From contig NZ_CP137555.1 in the NCBI RefSeq assembly GCF_033723955.1, positions 3,216,001 through 3,280,000 on the forward strand: 64,000 bases of DNA, in the 5' to 3' direction. The notes under the pieces are model-generated. The model was not told where the DNA came from. It made no database searches and saw nothing but the letters and a program-made list of their open reading frames with translations. How positions within the stretch are numbered: the stretch's first letter is position 1; each line of letters begins with the position of its first letter. Source of the DNA: Microbulbifer pacificus. GTDB lineage: Bacteria; Pseudomonadota; Gammaproteobacteria; Pseudomonadales; Cellvibrionaceae. Of this stretch, positions 1 through 9,180 are shown one piece after another. A program made the position numbers and the translations under genes.

Positions 1-928
1 CTTTCCAGTCATACAGCTCGTAACTACCGTATCCGTAAATCGACGCAACCTCCTGGGGTGTTGCCAGATAGCTGGCGGTTGCGAAGTTATAGGCGTCGGT
101 TGCCGCGTTAAATGCCCGGACCTCTCCGGTAACCGGATCGACAATCAGCTGGTCGGCGCTGGATTCGGGAGAAAACCGCGCGGGGGTGGTGGTAGAGCTG
201 CCACCGCAAACAACGTTGCCGCCAATTTCGCGTAGTGGGCAATCTGAGAAGTTGCGATCCCCCTGCCAGATATCATCGCGCTTGGTGTACTGGGCGTTCG
301 CCATTACATGGCCTTTGTCGTTTCCGGTACCAAAGGTCACTGCGGCAAGATATTCGTCGCCATCACCTTCGGTCGATGAGCCGTAATCTACAGTCAGCTC
401 CGCGCCCTCAAATCCTTTCTTGGTGATGATGTTGATAACCCCGGCGATGGCGTCGGAACCGTAAATGGTTGAAGCGCCGTCGCGCAGAATTTCCACGCGC
501 TCGATGATGGAGGTGGGAATGGTGTTCAAATCCACCACGCCGGTGGCGCCACCGGAAGAGCTTAGGCGGCGGCCATTCATCAGGATCAATGTGCGGGAAG
601 AGCCGAGACCGCGCAGCGACGCAGTTGCGAGACCACCACTACCGTTGTTTACGGAAGAGCCCAGCTGGCCACCGGTCATGGATGGAATATTTTGCAGGAA
701 GTCTTCCAGAGTGGTCTGGCCTGACTGCTCAAGTGCTGCTGCATCAAACACGCTGATAGGGGTGGCGCTGTTGGCATCAGTCGCACGTTGAATCCGTGAA
801 CCGGTTACGACAATTTCCTCAACCTCTGCCTGAGTATCTTGGGCAAAAGAAACAGAGGAAAAGCTAGTTGAAACCGCGGCTGCCGCGATCGCGCCCTTGA
901 TTGCCCGAGAAAGACGGGTTCTGTCCAT
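1..928 (-). CDS. TonB-dependent receptor, N-terminal part (cut by window edge)
   Basis: The first 309 codons of an outer-membrane TonB-dependent receptor; the C-terminal barrel lies outside the window. The start is the ATG at 926-928, preceded on the minus strand by AGGAGAGG at good spacing. A Sec signal peptide (MDRTRLSRAIKGAIAAAAVS...) ends near SFAQ, followed by a TonB box-like EEIVVTGSRI. The plug domain shows SLRGLGSSRTLILMNGRR, DLNTIP and GSDAIAGVINIITKKGF, as in CirA/BtuB-type receptors. Unlike the receptor upstream there is no STN signalling domain, so it should transport without signalling to an anti-sigma factor. The ligand cannot be told from this part. It lies 292 bases downstream of the second receptor in the same direction. 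Confidence 0.9.
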   Translation of the reverse strand, partial: MDRTRLSRAIKGAIAAAAVSTSFSSVSFAQDTQAEVEEIVVTGSRIQRATDANSATPISVFDAAALEQSGQTTLEDFLQNIPSMTGGQLGSSVNNGSGGLATASLRGLGSSRTLILMNGRRLSSSGGATGVVDLNTIPTSIIERVEILRDGASTIYGSDAIAGVINIITKKGFEGAELTVDYGSSTEGDGDEYLAAVTFGTGNDKGHVMANAQYTKRDDIWQGDRNFSDCPLREIGGNVVCGGSSTTTPARFSPESSADQLIVDPVTGEVRAFNAATDAYNFATASYLATPQEVASIYGYGSYELYDWK

Positions 929-1220
929 GGTGTACCTCTCCTGATACCACTAAAGTTCGCCGAATTTGGCTGCGCCCTCCCTGACAACTGCTTACTTCTA
1001 TCAACAGAGGCTTGCTAACAACCCTAGAACAATTTTTCTTTCTTCAAGTGATTTCGTGAATGAAATTGCGCCTTTGGTTCGGGCGTACCAATTGCGACGT
1101 CAGGAGATGAAAAAAAATACGAAATTTTTGTGCGCGAGTTTTTACTGGGGACGGGTAAGAGGCGTCAGGTACAGGGCAAATTTCGGTGAAAAAGCGAGGG
1201 TCGGTTTGGCACCGGCAGCA

Positions 1221-4118
1221 TCACATGCTGAAGCTGAGTGTGGTGTACCAGTAGCGCCCCGAAAGGTCGTAGGTGCGCGCATCGAAATTGTCATTAAAGG
1301 CCGACGCCGCAAATGGCGGTTCCTGGTCCAGCAGGTTGTCGATACCCACGGCAAATCGGAATCCGCCGGGCACGCCGTAAGCCAATTGCAGGTCATGAGT
1401 AGACCAGCTGTCGATGGTGCGAGTGATGGTTTGATCGTTGAGTGCGAAGCTCTCTTCAAGCTCGCTTACGTAGTGGATGGTGTAGCCACCCTCCCAGCGT
1501 CCGCGCTGCCAGTACAGTCCAGTATTGGCCTTCCATTCCGGGAGTGACCCGGCACCACCACTGGCGGCATCGGCAAACGTGCCGGCAAGGTTTTCGATGG
1601 GGCTGCCGGGCGCCAGCTGATTCAAATAGCTCGACATATGGCTGCTGTTCAGGGACCAGCGGAGCAATCCAATTTCCCGGCTTTGATATTGGTAACGCAT
1701 GCTGGCATCCACGCCACGAACATCGCGCGCACCAATATTTAATCGCGTGGCAATCACACGGGTAATGTCGCCCTGGCTGTCGCGTTGCACGCGATCGTCA
1801 AACAGACCGTTAAACGCATTCTGATTGATCAGGTACTGAGGGCTGGTATCAATCACGTCGTTCTGGCGGATTTCATACAGGTCTATGCTGGCATGGAATC
1901 CGGTGAAATCGCCCGGTGTCCACACGATACCCAGTGAGCGGTTGTCGGACGTTTCCGGCTGCAGGTCCGGGTTGCCACCGAACTCTGTCAGATACTGGAT
2001 GCGGTCCTGGTCTGCGCGCCCGTTGCAGCCGGGTAACTGGGCAGCGTTGCTGTTGGTGCAGGGGTCGAACAGGAATTCCTGGCTCTGGTGGCCGGTCTGG
2101 TTCATGTCGACGAGGGTTGGTGCCTTAAACCCGGTGGCATAGCTGGCTCGCAACAACAGGGAGGGCCAGGGGCGCCAGCGCAGTGCCATTTTGGGGTTCG
2201 CGGTATTGCCAAAGTCACTGTATTCCGAATAGCGCACGGCGCCATCGAGCCACAGGCTGTTGGCCCTCAGTGGCAGGGAAATTTCCGCAAATGCCTCGCC
2301 GATCAGGCGGTTGCCCTGGGCCGCACCGGACGCCGCACCGCCGATCAGCGAGAGGCCGTCGGAGTCGGTGGAGGTGAAATCGATCGCCTCGCGCCGTATT
2401 TCAATACCGGCCGCTGCGAGAATATCGCCGGCGGCACTGGTGCCGAGCGGGCCGTTGGCAATGTAGGTGACCGAGGACATACGGCTGGCACCGCTAACCC
2501 GGTTTTCACCGCGGATATAGTCCAGCTGTGTGTCGTCGATGCTGCCGGGAGCGCCGAGCAGGTTAACCGGTATGCAGCCTATGGCATCGCTGCAGGCGTC
2601 CGGCCCTTTAAGGCTAAGAGACAGGCGATTCGGATCGATCAGGTTGTTGAGCGTCTCGCTGGCCTGGGTGTAATGGGCGGCGGCGGTAAGTTCCCACTGC
2701 CAGTCATTGACCTGGCCTTTGAGGCCGGTGTTCAGGCGCCAGGTATCGGTTCCATTGGACTGTACCCTCGGACCGAGCTCCAGTACCCGCTTGCGCACGT
2801 CGGTGATTTCTTCGCCGAAAGGGTTGTAAACCTGGTTGCTGGCGATACTCAGGTCGCCGTTATCGAAGCGGGTAAAAACCGGGGTGGGCGCCAACGTCGA
2901 TTCAGAGCGCGTCCGTACTGACATTATTTCGGCATAAGCATCAATCGACTCGGAAACGGTCCGGCTCAAGGCGACATACAGGGACTGCCGGTCGGAGGGC
3001 ACCAGTGCCGAGGTGTATTCGCGAAAGTCGTAGAGGTCACCGCTGGTCCACGGGCGGATACCGTCGACGGTATTGGTGACGACACTGTCGCTCAGGGCGA
3101 TATAGGCCTGGGGCGATGCGGAAGAGCGCAAGTCAGTGCCGCCGCGGGCGCGGTTGTCTGCGGAGGCAGAAAGGTCCCGGTCGCGGCTGAGGATTTCTCC
3201 CTGGCGGTAGTGGGCCAGGCTGAACATCAGGTGACCGGTCTCACTGCCGGCGCCCCAGGTGATGCTGTAGGAATTGGTTTGTTGGTCGCCGCGCTCCGCC
3301 TGGCCGTAATAGCTGCTTACGTCCAGCCCGTCAAAATCCCGCCGCAGAATAATGTTCACTACGCCGGCAATGGCGTCGGAGCCATACACTGCCGAGGCGC
3401 CATCTTTCAGTACTTCGATGCGGTCCACGGCGGAGAGAGGAATGGTGTTCAGGTCTGCTGCCTCACCGCCGAAGCCGTTGCTCACGATGCGCCGGCCGTT
3501 GATCAGCACCAGCGTGTTGCTCTCGGGCAGGCCGCGCAGGGTAACGGTGGCGGTACCGTTGCCGCCATTGGTGACCGAGGTACTGGTGGAATTGCCAGAA
3601 ACGGCAGGCAGAAATTTCAGCAGCTCGGCGATCGTCTGCGCACCGGTGATTTCCAGTTCCGGCTGCGCGAGCACGTCGATGGGCGCGTAGCTGTCGAGCT
3701 TGAGGTGGCGCAGGTGACTTCCGGTCAGGCTCTGGCCGGTGACCGTGATTTCTTCCGCGGGGAGTAGCTGTGTCTTCGAGGACTCCTGATCGGCAGGCTG
3801 CTCCGCGCGGGCGACGATCGCCACCGCATTGGTGCCGGTGTGGGTGAAGGTCAGCGCCGTGTTATCCAGCAGCCGGCGAAGTGCCGGGGCAATGCTGCCA
3901 TCCGGGGTTTCCAGATGTTGCTCGCGAACCTGGATGCTGGAAACGTTGTTGGCCTGTACCACCAGCGATACGCGGCATTGCTTGCCAAGGGAGATCAGTG
4001 CCTGGGACAGCGGGCCGGAGGGAAGTTGGACGCCGGATTCCGGGCAGGCGGACAGGGCACTCTTTGAGAATGCCAGCAGGCCTGTCAGTGACAGCGTTGC
4101 CCAGTGCCGGAAATCCAA
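1221..4118 (-). CDS. FecA-like TonB-dependent receptor with STN signalling domain
   Basis: A complete 965-residue outer-membrane receptor. Order: signal peptide (about 1-24), STN domain (about 30-105, PLSQALISLGKQCRVSL), TonB box (EEITVTGQSL), plug (about 140-260, LRGLPESNTLVLINGRR, GSDAIAGVVNIIL), then a 22-strand-type barrel ending in aromatic YWYTTLSFSM, typical for BAM recognition. The STN domain in FecA/FpvA-type receptors contacts a FecR-like protein; here fecR and fecI homologues lie directly upstream on the same strand, 131 bases away, so this is likely a cell-surface signalling trio. The start is a TTG at 4116-4118 after a weak purine-rich site. No CAZyme or siderophore genes sit beside it, so the substrate (iron chelate or oligosaccharide) is open. 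Confidence 0.9.
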   Translation of the reverse strand: MDFRHWATLSLTGLLAFSKSALSACPESGVQLPSGPLSQALISLGKQCRVSLVVQANNVSSIQVREQHLETPDGSIAPALRRLLDNTALTFTHTGTNAVAIVARAEQPADQESSKTQLLPAEEITVTGQSLTGSHLRHLKLDSYAPIDVLAQPELEITGAQTIAELLKFLPAVSGNSTSTSVTNGGNGTATVTLRGLPESNTLVLINGRRIVSNGFGGEAADLNTIPLSAVDRIEVLKDGASAVYGSDAIAGVVNIILRRDFDGLDVSSYYGQAERGDQQTNSYSITWGAGSETGHLMFSLAHYRQGEILSRDRDLSASADNRARGGTDLRSSASPQAYIALSDSVVTNTVDGIRPWTSGDLYDFREYTSALVPSDRQSLYVALSRTVSESIDAYAEIMSVRTRSESTLAPTPVFTRFDNGDLSIASNQVYNPFGEEITDVRKRVLELGPRVQSNGTDTWRLNTGLKGQVNDWQWELTAAAHYTQASETLNNLIDPNRLSLSLKGPDACSDAIGCIPVNLLGAPGSIDDTQLDYIRGENRVSGASRMSSVTYIANGPLGTSAAGDILAAAGIEIRREAIDFTSTDSDGLSLIGGAASGAAQGNRLIGEAFAEISLPLRANSLWLDGAVRYSEYSDFGNTANPKMALRWRPWPSLLLRASYATGFKAPTLVDMNQTGHQSQEFLFDPCTNSNAAQLPGCNGRADQDRIQYLTEFGGNPDLQPETSDNRSLGIVWTPGDFTGFHASIDLYEIRQNDVIDTSPQYLINQNAFNGLFDDRVQRDSQGDITRVIATRLNIGARDVRGVDASMRYQYQSREIGLLRWSLNSSHMSSYLNQLAPGSPIENLAGTFADAASGGAGSLPEWKANTGLYWQRGRWEGGYTIHYVSELEESFALNDQTITRTIDSWSTHDLQLAYGVPGGFRFAVGIDNLLDQEPPFAASAFNDNFDARTYDLSGRYWYTTLSFSM

Positions 4119-4249
4119 TGCTCTCGTCCCACCCCTGCAGTCAGCGCGATCAGCGGCCGAATCTGCGTTCGCTCTGATTCTTTATGTGGTGTGGGTGACG
4201 CAAGCTTTTGGCTAAAAAAAGTACGATCACCCAAAGAGAGTTTTATATC

Positions 4250-5332
4250 TCAGTTACGCTTGGGTGACAAGAGAGTCAGGTGAGGATCACTGCGATCCTG
4301 GTCCAGGCCCAGTGCCGCGGCAATGGCGGACAGGGTGCTTTCCGGATCGGTCAGTTCGAAGGTGCCGGACAGGGTCTGGTCGCTCACTGCGGGTGCTGCG
4401 GCTGCGGGTACCTTGAGATAGCGGTTCAGTTCTTCCAGTGCTTCAGTCAGCGGTGTCTCGTCAAATACCAGCTGGCCCTGGGTCCAGTCGAGGGCTTCTT
4501 CCTTTGAGGTGTGGCCAACTTCCGACAGGCCACTGGCTGACACGCTGACTTTCTGGTTGCGGGTCAATTTGACCGATTCCGGTTGCAGGCCTTTGGCGGC
4601 GCGGGCCTCACTGACAGCCACAGTACCGCCAGTGACGGAAACCCGGGTGTTTTCAGGGTTGCGCTCCACATTGAACTGGGTACCCAGCACGCGGATGTTG
4701 GCGCTGCCGGCGCTTACTGTGAATGGGCGCGAGGTCTGGCGGGCCACATCGAAGTAGGCCTCACCGCGCAGCAGCTGGGTGCGGCGCTCTTCGCGGCTGA
4801 AATTGACGATCAGCTCGGAGTTTGTGTTCAGTTGCACGTGAGAGCCATCGGGCAGATCGACGGTGCGAATTTCACCGACTGCGGTGGTGTACATCTGCTG
4901 TTGGGTCGGGGCCTGCTGCAGCCACTGATTGCCGATCCAAAGCGCGACGGCCAGGCAGGCAGCGACGGCGCTCCCGCCCATCAGCCACTGTGGCAGGTTC
5001 CAGCTGCTGGTGGCAGATTCTGCGGCGGCGGATGCGGCGCGCGTGCGGCTCGATGGGCGGCTGGCGGACTGGCTGTTGTTGCGGTGACGGGGTGCGGGCA
5101 CGCTCTCCGGGTAGATCTCATCTAGCGGCAGGTGCGAGAGCACACCCAGGTCGCCCCAGAGTTCGGCCATTTCGTCGAAGGCTTTGCGGTTAGCCGGAGA
5201 CTCGGCCATCCAGTGGGCAAAGGCGCGGCGGTCGGAATCGCTGAGCGCATCGGAACGCAGGCACGCGATCCAGGCACACGCCTGATCAAGCCTGTCTTCC
5301 GTTGGTACGTCTTGTACTTCCTGAGGGTTCAC
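4250..5332 (-). CDS. FecR-family anti-sigma regulator
   Basis: A 360-residue inner-membrane regulator expected to hold or activate the ECF sigma factor encoded upstream and to contact the STN domain of the receptor downstream. An N-terminal cytoplasmic FecR N-terminal/DUF4880-like part (residues 10-65, ACAWIACLRSDALSDSDRRA) is followed by a low-complexity Ser/Arg/Ala linker, one membrane segment (about 117-137) and a periplasmic FecR domain (GEIRTVDLPDGSHVQLNTNS; VLGTQFNVE). The C-terminal about 70 residues (LVFDETPLTEALEELNRYL) resemble a small STN/DUF4974 fold. The start is a GTG at 5330-5332. Gene order sigma-FecR-receptor is the standard cell-surface signalling arrangement. Confidence 0.92.
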   Translation of the reverse strand: MNPQEVQDVPTEDRLDQACAWIACLRSDALSDSDRRAFAHWMAESPANRKAFDEMAELWGDLGVLSHLPLDEIYPESVPAPRHRNNSQSASRPSSRTRAASAAAESATSSWNLPQWLMGGSAVAACLAVALWIGNQWLQQAPTQQQMYTTAVGEIRTVDLPDGSHVQLNTNSELIVNFSREERRTQLLRGEAYFDVARQTSRPFTVSAGSANIRVLGTQFNVERNPENTRVSVTGGTVAVSEARAAKGLQPESVKLTRNQKVSVSASGLSEVGHTSKEEALDWTQGQLVFDETPLTEALEELNRYLKVPAAAAPAVSDQTLSGTFELTDPESTLSAIAAALGLDQDRSDPHLTLLSPKRN

Positions 5333-5757
5333 CGCACTAATACCTTGTTTTCCGATAACCTGTTGAACTGCCTGTCAAAGTTGTCATTTGGGTGGTTAGT
5401 GCCTTTCCTCAAGCTTCGACTGCTTTCTTGCACCAATATGGTGCTACGGGAAGGCGCTCAAATCAACAACCGAGAACGTCCTGTGCAATTTTTGCGATAA
5501 AACGCTAAAAAATTTAGCACAATTTTCTCACGGGATCCGTTTTTTCTCGTTTGGATACCGCTGCTCATAAGTAAGACGTGTGACCGTCTCAGCCCCTCAA
5601 ACAAATTTCAAAAAACTTGCTGCACGGCGGTGCATTCGTCGGTCGACGTGCGCCAGTCTGGTTCAGAGGCGCCAATACTGGGCGAAACGCCGCCGGACTC
5701 TCTAAAGGTGCTGGGGCATTCGAGCCGTGTGTATCGAGACTGAGAGTAGTAACGGGA
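5333..5757. other. Non-coding gap between fecI-like and fecR-like genes
   Basis: About 425 bases between two co-directional minus-strand genes with no convincing coding region. It holds two short perfect dyads: GCACCA-ATA-TGGTGC at 5430-5444 and GCTAAA-AAA-TTTAGC at 5504-5518. The second, read on the minus strand, is followed by a TTTT stretch and could act as a weak terminator or attenuator after the sigma gene. The length suggests that fecR has its own promoter, but I could not pick a convincing -35/-10 pair. Confidence 0.4.
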
Positions 5758-6279
5758 TCAGAAGTTTCCGGTCTTCTGTCGGCAGACCTTCAACGCCTGC
5801 AGTATGTACTTCTCCACACTACTGACGGATATGTTCATGTCTTCCGCAATTTCGGTATAGGAAAGGCCGCGGTTGCGGTGCAACAGGAAGGCCTGGCGGC
5901 ACTTGAGCGGCAGGCTGTCCATGGCTTCGTGGATTGCCTGTAGTTGTTGCCGCGCAGCGAGTACCCGCTCCGGCGACTGGTGGTCGGCTTGGTCGTCTTC
6001 ACCGGTACTGTCGACCGGTAGCTGTTGGTTGATGTAATCGATATGCAGTTTGCCGCGGCGCAGTTGATCCAGGGCGAGGTTGTTGGCGATCTGGAACAGG
6101 TAGGCGCGCGGGTTCTCCAGATCCTTCTCGTCAGTGAGGTTCTGCAGGCGCAGGTAGGCATACTGCGCGATGTCTTCGGCGTCTTCGGGGCTGCGCACGA
6201 TGCGAGTGACAAAGCGCACCAGTGCCTGGCCGTGTTCGGCAAACAGCTTCTCCAGAAGTGTCTTCCGGGTGTTATTCAT
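5758..6279 (-). CDS. ECF RNA polymerase sigma factor, FecI-like
   Basis: A 173-residue sigma-70 family ECF factor. Region 2 is visible as LFAEHGQALVRFVTRIVRSPEDAEDIAQYAYLRL (residues about 9-45, split here only by reading) with NPRAYLFQIANNLALDQ following; region 4 is LPLKCRQAFLLHRNRG and LSYTEIAEDMNISVSSVEKY, a helix-turn-helix near residues 140-162. The reading frame extends 49 codons further upstream, but homology begins at MNNTRKTLLEKL, so the ATG at 6277-6279 was chosen; the ribosome-binding site is weak. It should direct polymerase to the receptor operon when FecR relays a receptor signal. It is divergent from dnaX. Confidence 0.88.
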   Translation of the reverse strand: MNNTRKTLLEKLFAEHGQALVRFVTRIVRSPEDAEDIAQYAYLRLQNLTDEKDLENPRAYLFQIANNLALDQLRRGKLHIDYINQQLPVDSTGEDDQADHQSPERVLAARQQLQAIHEAMDSLPLKCRQAFLLHRNRGLSYTEIAEDMNISVSSVEKYILQALKVCRQKTGNF

Positions 6280-6503
6280 CGGTAAGAGGATTCCCCGTAC
6301 TGCGCTCATTGTGATAGTTGTGGTTGCTTTGAGTCGGGCCCGGCAAGTTATAACACAGGCGTATAGCAATCGACGAGAGGTCGTTTTGGCACGATAAGCT
6401 GACCGATTGGCCTTGTCGAGGCCCATTACTTGGTACGGTCGTTCCTATATGGTGGACTAAAAGCGACTTCTGGCGGGTGTCTATTCCTGTGCGGTGATGC
6501 CGG

Positions 6504-6509
6504 TATAAT
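6504..6509 (+). promoter_or_regulatory. Candidate -10 box for dnaX
   Basis: A perfect TATAAT lies 71 bases upstream of the dnaX start codon. No good -35 hexamer is seen at 16-18 bases, so this is a tentative call. Confidence 0.35.
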
Positions 6510-6579
6510 GGCCGACTTCTCGAATGCCGGTAGCGGCATGTCCGTCCAAACCAGGGCACCTCAAAGGTGCGGAGAGCGA

Positions 6580-8664
6580 ATGAGTTATCAAGTACTGGCG
6601 CGCAAGTGGCGACCGCGGTTGTTCCGGGAGATGGTGGGCCAGGAGCACGTGCTTCAGGCACTGATCAACGCTCTGGACAACAACCGCCTGCACCACGCCT
6701 ATCTGTTTGCCGGTACCCGCGGGGTGGGCAAGACCACCATCGCGCGGATTCTCGCCAAGTGCCTCAACTGTGAAACCGGTGTCAGTTCCGAGCCCTGTGG
6801 CCAGTGCTCGGTGTGTACCGAGATTGCCGATGGACGCTTCGTCGACCTGATCGAGGTGGATGCGGCCTCCCGCACCAAGGTGGAGGACACCCGCGAGCTG
6901 CTGGAAAACGTGCAGTACGCGCCGACTCGGGGCCGCTACAAGGTGTACCTGATTGACGAAGTACACATGCTGTCCAACAGCTCGTTCAACGCGCTGCTGA
7001 AAACGCTGGAAGAGCCGCCGCCCCACGTCAAATTCCTGCTTGCGACGACCGACCCGCAGAAGCTGCCGGTAACCGTGTTGTCCCGCTGCCTGCAGTTCAA
7101 CCTCAAGAACATGAGCCCGGAGCGGGTGGTGGAACACCTGCGCTTCGTGCTGGAAAAAGAACTGGTGCCGTTTGAAGAGGCGGCCCTATGGCTGCTCGGT
7201 CGTGCCGCCGACGGCAGTATGCGCGATGCCATGAGCCTTACCGATCAGGCCATCGCCTTTGGCGGTGGCAAGATCAGCGAGGCGGAAGTGCGGGCGATGC
7301 TCGGCACCCTCGACAGCACCCTGGTGTGGAAGCTGGTGCAGGCACTGGCGGATGAAAATCCTGCGGCGCTGTTCGCCGCGGTGGATGACCTCTCCCAGCA
7401 CGCGCCGGATTACAGTGCTGCGCTGGCGGAGCTCGCCTCCATCCTGCACCGCATTGCCATTGCCCAGGTTTTGCCGGACGCGATCGATAACGCGCTGGGC
7501 GATGCCGAACAGCTGCAGCGCCATGCGGCCTCCATCGCCGGTGAAAACATTCAACTGTTTTACCAGATGGCGCTGCTCGCCAGACGCGACCTGCCGCTGG
7601 CACCGGATCCCCGCGGTGGTTTCGAAATGGCACTGCTGCGGATGCTGGCATTCAAGCCCCAGGGTGTGGCCAATATCCCCACCGCGCGTCTCGCCGGCGC
7701 GGGACAGGCCGCGGTGAAAACTCCGGCGCCGCAAATCGCCGCGCCGGTGCCAGAGCAGGCTGCTCCCGAAGTACAGGCCGCGCCCGTTGTGAACGAGCCT
7801 GTTGTGCAGCCTCATGTGGAATCCCCGCAGCAGCACAGTGCACCGCCGGTCGAATCGACCCCGCCAGTGCAGCCGTCCGCGCCGCAGGACGACACGCCGC
7901 CCTGGGACGAGGAGCCCGAGGATCGAGCGCCTGAGTCGGTGCCGTACGAGCCGGACTATCCGGGCACCGGGGGTAACAGCGAAAAAAAGCCCGCAGTTGA
8001 AGTGGCGCCGCAGTTTTCTGCGGCGGACCCCGTCGCGCCTGTGCCGGTAAGCGAAGCCGCTGCTGCGCCTGCGCTGGAGTCGGTAACTGAAACTGCAATT
8101 GCCGCGGTGCCTGAAGCTGCCGCGCCGGCCGCAACCACCGATGACCGCGCCGCACTGCGCGAGCGGCTGCGACAGCAGGTGGCGGAAGTGGAAACTGCGC
8201 CGATACCAGCACCCGTAGTGGCACTGCAGAAGGCGCCCGTGCAGGCGGCGCCCGCCGTGCCACCGGCGCGCCTGGACGCACTCTCGCCGGGCAGCTGGCC
8301 GGCCATGTACCCGCAGATCGGGGTGAGCGGTATCCTCCACTCCATTGCTTCGCACCTGGAGTTGCAGGGGCGGCAGGACAATATACTTTCCTTTACCCTG
8401 GATCAGTCTTTCAGCAGCCTCTATGACGAGGGCCACCAGCGCCGTCTCGCCGATGTGCTGGGGGACTTTTTCGGCCAGCCGGTAGTTGTGCATATCCAGG
8501 TGGGCGCCGTACACGGCGGCACCCCCGCGCGACTGGTGGCGGCCACCCGCGAGGCGCAGCTGCTGTCTGCGCGCGATGCCCTCAACAAAGACCCGCTGGT
8601 ACAGGATCTGCAGGCGGAACTGGGCGCGCGGCTGGTGCCTGAGTCGGTGGAATATATCGGCTGA
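6580..8664 (+). CDS. dnaX: DNA polymerase III subunits tau/gamma
   Basis: The 694-residue clamp-loader ATPase. The start at ATG 6580 (MSYQVLARKWRP, the family's invariant opening) has GGAGAG just upstream; an open frame reaches 50 codons further back but is not expected to be translated. Walker A GTRGVGKTT (about residues 45-53), a zinc-binding cluster (CLNCETG...CGQCSVC), Walker B LIDEVHML and the sensor region LLATTDPQKLPVTVLSRC form domains I-II. A long Ala/Pro-rich linker (about 365-570) follows, then the tau-specific C-terminus that binds the polymerase and helicase. The linker contains the slippery heptamer A-AAA-AAG in the zero frame with a -1 stop shortly after, so a roughly 473-residue gamma form is predicted. 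Followed by ebfC and recR, the usual order. Confidence 0.97.
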   Translation: MSYQVLARKWRPRLFREMVGQEHVLQALINALDNNRLHHAYLFAGTRGVGKTTIARILAKCLNCETGVSSEPCGQCSVCTEIADGRFVDLIEVDAASRTKVEDTRELLENVQYAPTRGRYKVYLIDEVHMLSNSSFNALLKTLEEPPPHVKFLLATTDPQKLPVTVLSRCLQFNLKNMSPERVVEHLRFVLEKELVPFEEAALWLLGRAADGSMRDAMSLTDQAIAFGGGKISEAEVRAMLGTLDSTLVWKLVQALADENPAALFAAVDDLSQHAPDYSAALAELASILHRIAIAQVLPDAIDNALGDAEQLQRHAASIAGENIQLFYQMALLARRDLPLAPDPRGGFEMALLRMLAFKPQGVANIPTARLAGAGQAAVKTPAPQIAAPVPEQAAPEVQAAPVVNEPVVQPHVESPQQHSAPPVESTPPVQPSAPQDDTPPWDEEPEDRAPESVPYEPDYPGTGGNSEKKPAVEVAPQFSAADPVAPVPVSEAAAAPALESVTETAIAAVPEAAAPAATTDDRAALRERLRQQVAEVETAPIPAPVVALQKAPVQAAPAVPPARLDALSPGSWPAMYPQIGVSGILHSIASHLELQGRQDNILSFTLDQSFSSLYDEGHQRRLADVLGDFFGQPVVVHIQVGAVHGGTPARLVAATREAQLLSARDALNKDPLVQDLQAELGARLVPESVEYIG
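7969..8025 (+). promoter_or_regulatory. Programmed -1 ribosomal frameshift signal in dnaX
   Basis: Three parts are visible. An SD-like GGGGG (7969-7973) lies 9 bases before the slippery heptamer A-AAA-AAG (7983-7989), which is in the zero-frame phase GAA AAA AAG. A perfect 8-bp hairpin CGCCGCAG-TTTT-CTGCGGCG (8006-8025) follows. After a -1 slip, translation reads GCC CGC AGT TGA and stops at 7998-8000. The heptamer matches the one known in E. coli dnaX. The hairpin starts 16 bases after the heptamer, further than in E. coli, so its stimulatory role is uncertain. Confidence 0.75.
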
Positions 8665-8727
8665 CCCAGCAATGTGATGGCTGTCCGGAACGTAAACGTT
8701 GAATGAATTGATGGAGCGGTGATTCCC

Positions 8728-9078
8728 ATGATCAAAGGTTTGGGCGATTTGATGCAGCAGGCCCAGAAGATGCAGGCCGACATGCAGGAGCGCATGGAAA
8801 AAGTCCAGAAAGAGCTGACGGACCTGCGCGTTACCGGTGAATCCGGCGCGGGCATGGTGAAGGTCACCATGAACGGGCGTCACGATGTGGTGGATGTGAA
8901 TATCGACCAGAGCCTGCTCGGTGAAGACAAGGAAATGCTGGAAGACCTGCTGGCCGCCGCGGTGAACGATACCGTGCGCCGGGTGGAGGAGGCCACACAG
9001 AAGGTGCAGAAAGAACAGATGGGCGGGCTCGCCGCGGGTATGAATCTGCCGGAAGGATTCAAGTTTCCGTTCGGCTGA
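8728..9078 (+). CDS. ebfC: YbaB/EbfC nucleoid-associated protein
   Basis: A 116-residue DNA-binding protein of the YbaB/EbfC family, usually encoded between dnaX and recR as here. It forms dimers that coat or bridge DNA. The N-terminal helix ([20 protein letters not shown]), the central strands ([16 protein letters not shown]) and a Gly/Met-rich C-terminus ([18 protein letters not shown]) match the family in order and length. An in-frame GTG at 8719 is possible, but GGAG at 8713-8716 is 11 bases before ATG 8728 and only 2 before that GTG, so the ATG was chosen. Confidence 0.94.
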   Translation: MIKGLGDLMQQAQKMQADMQERMEKVQKELTDLRVTGESGAGMVKVTMNGRHDVVDVNIDQSLLGEDKEMLEDLLAAAVNDTVRRVEEATQKVQKEQMGGLAAGMNLPEGFKFPFG

Positions 9079-9131
9079 TACGCCGCTGCCGAGAGCCTCT
9101 GAGCTGCCTAGAGCCCCCTGAAAAGTATACC

Positions 9132-9153
9132 GGGCCCCGATCGGGCCCTTTTT
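9132..9153 (+). terminator. Intrinsic terminator between ebfC and recR
   Basis: GGGCCC-CGATC-GGGCCC followed by TTTTT. The 6-bp all-GC stem with an immediate U tract is a good intrinsic terminator. It lies 54 bases after ebfC and 28 before recR, so recR is probably expressed by read-through or from its own promoter. Confidence 0.75.
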
Positions 9154-9180
9154 GTTAGCGAACACACGTACCCGACCCTC

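Noticed and set aside
6280..6579. Possible 4.5S SRP RNA gene upstream of dnaX
   Set aside because: The conserved GGAAGG-AGCAGC-type loop of SRP RNA is not present here.
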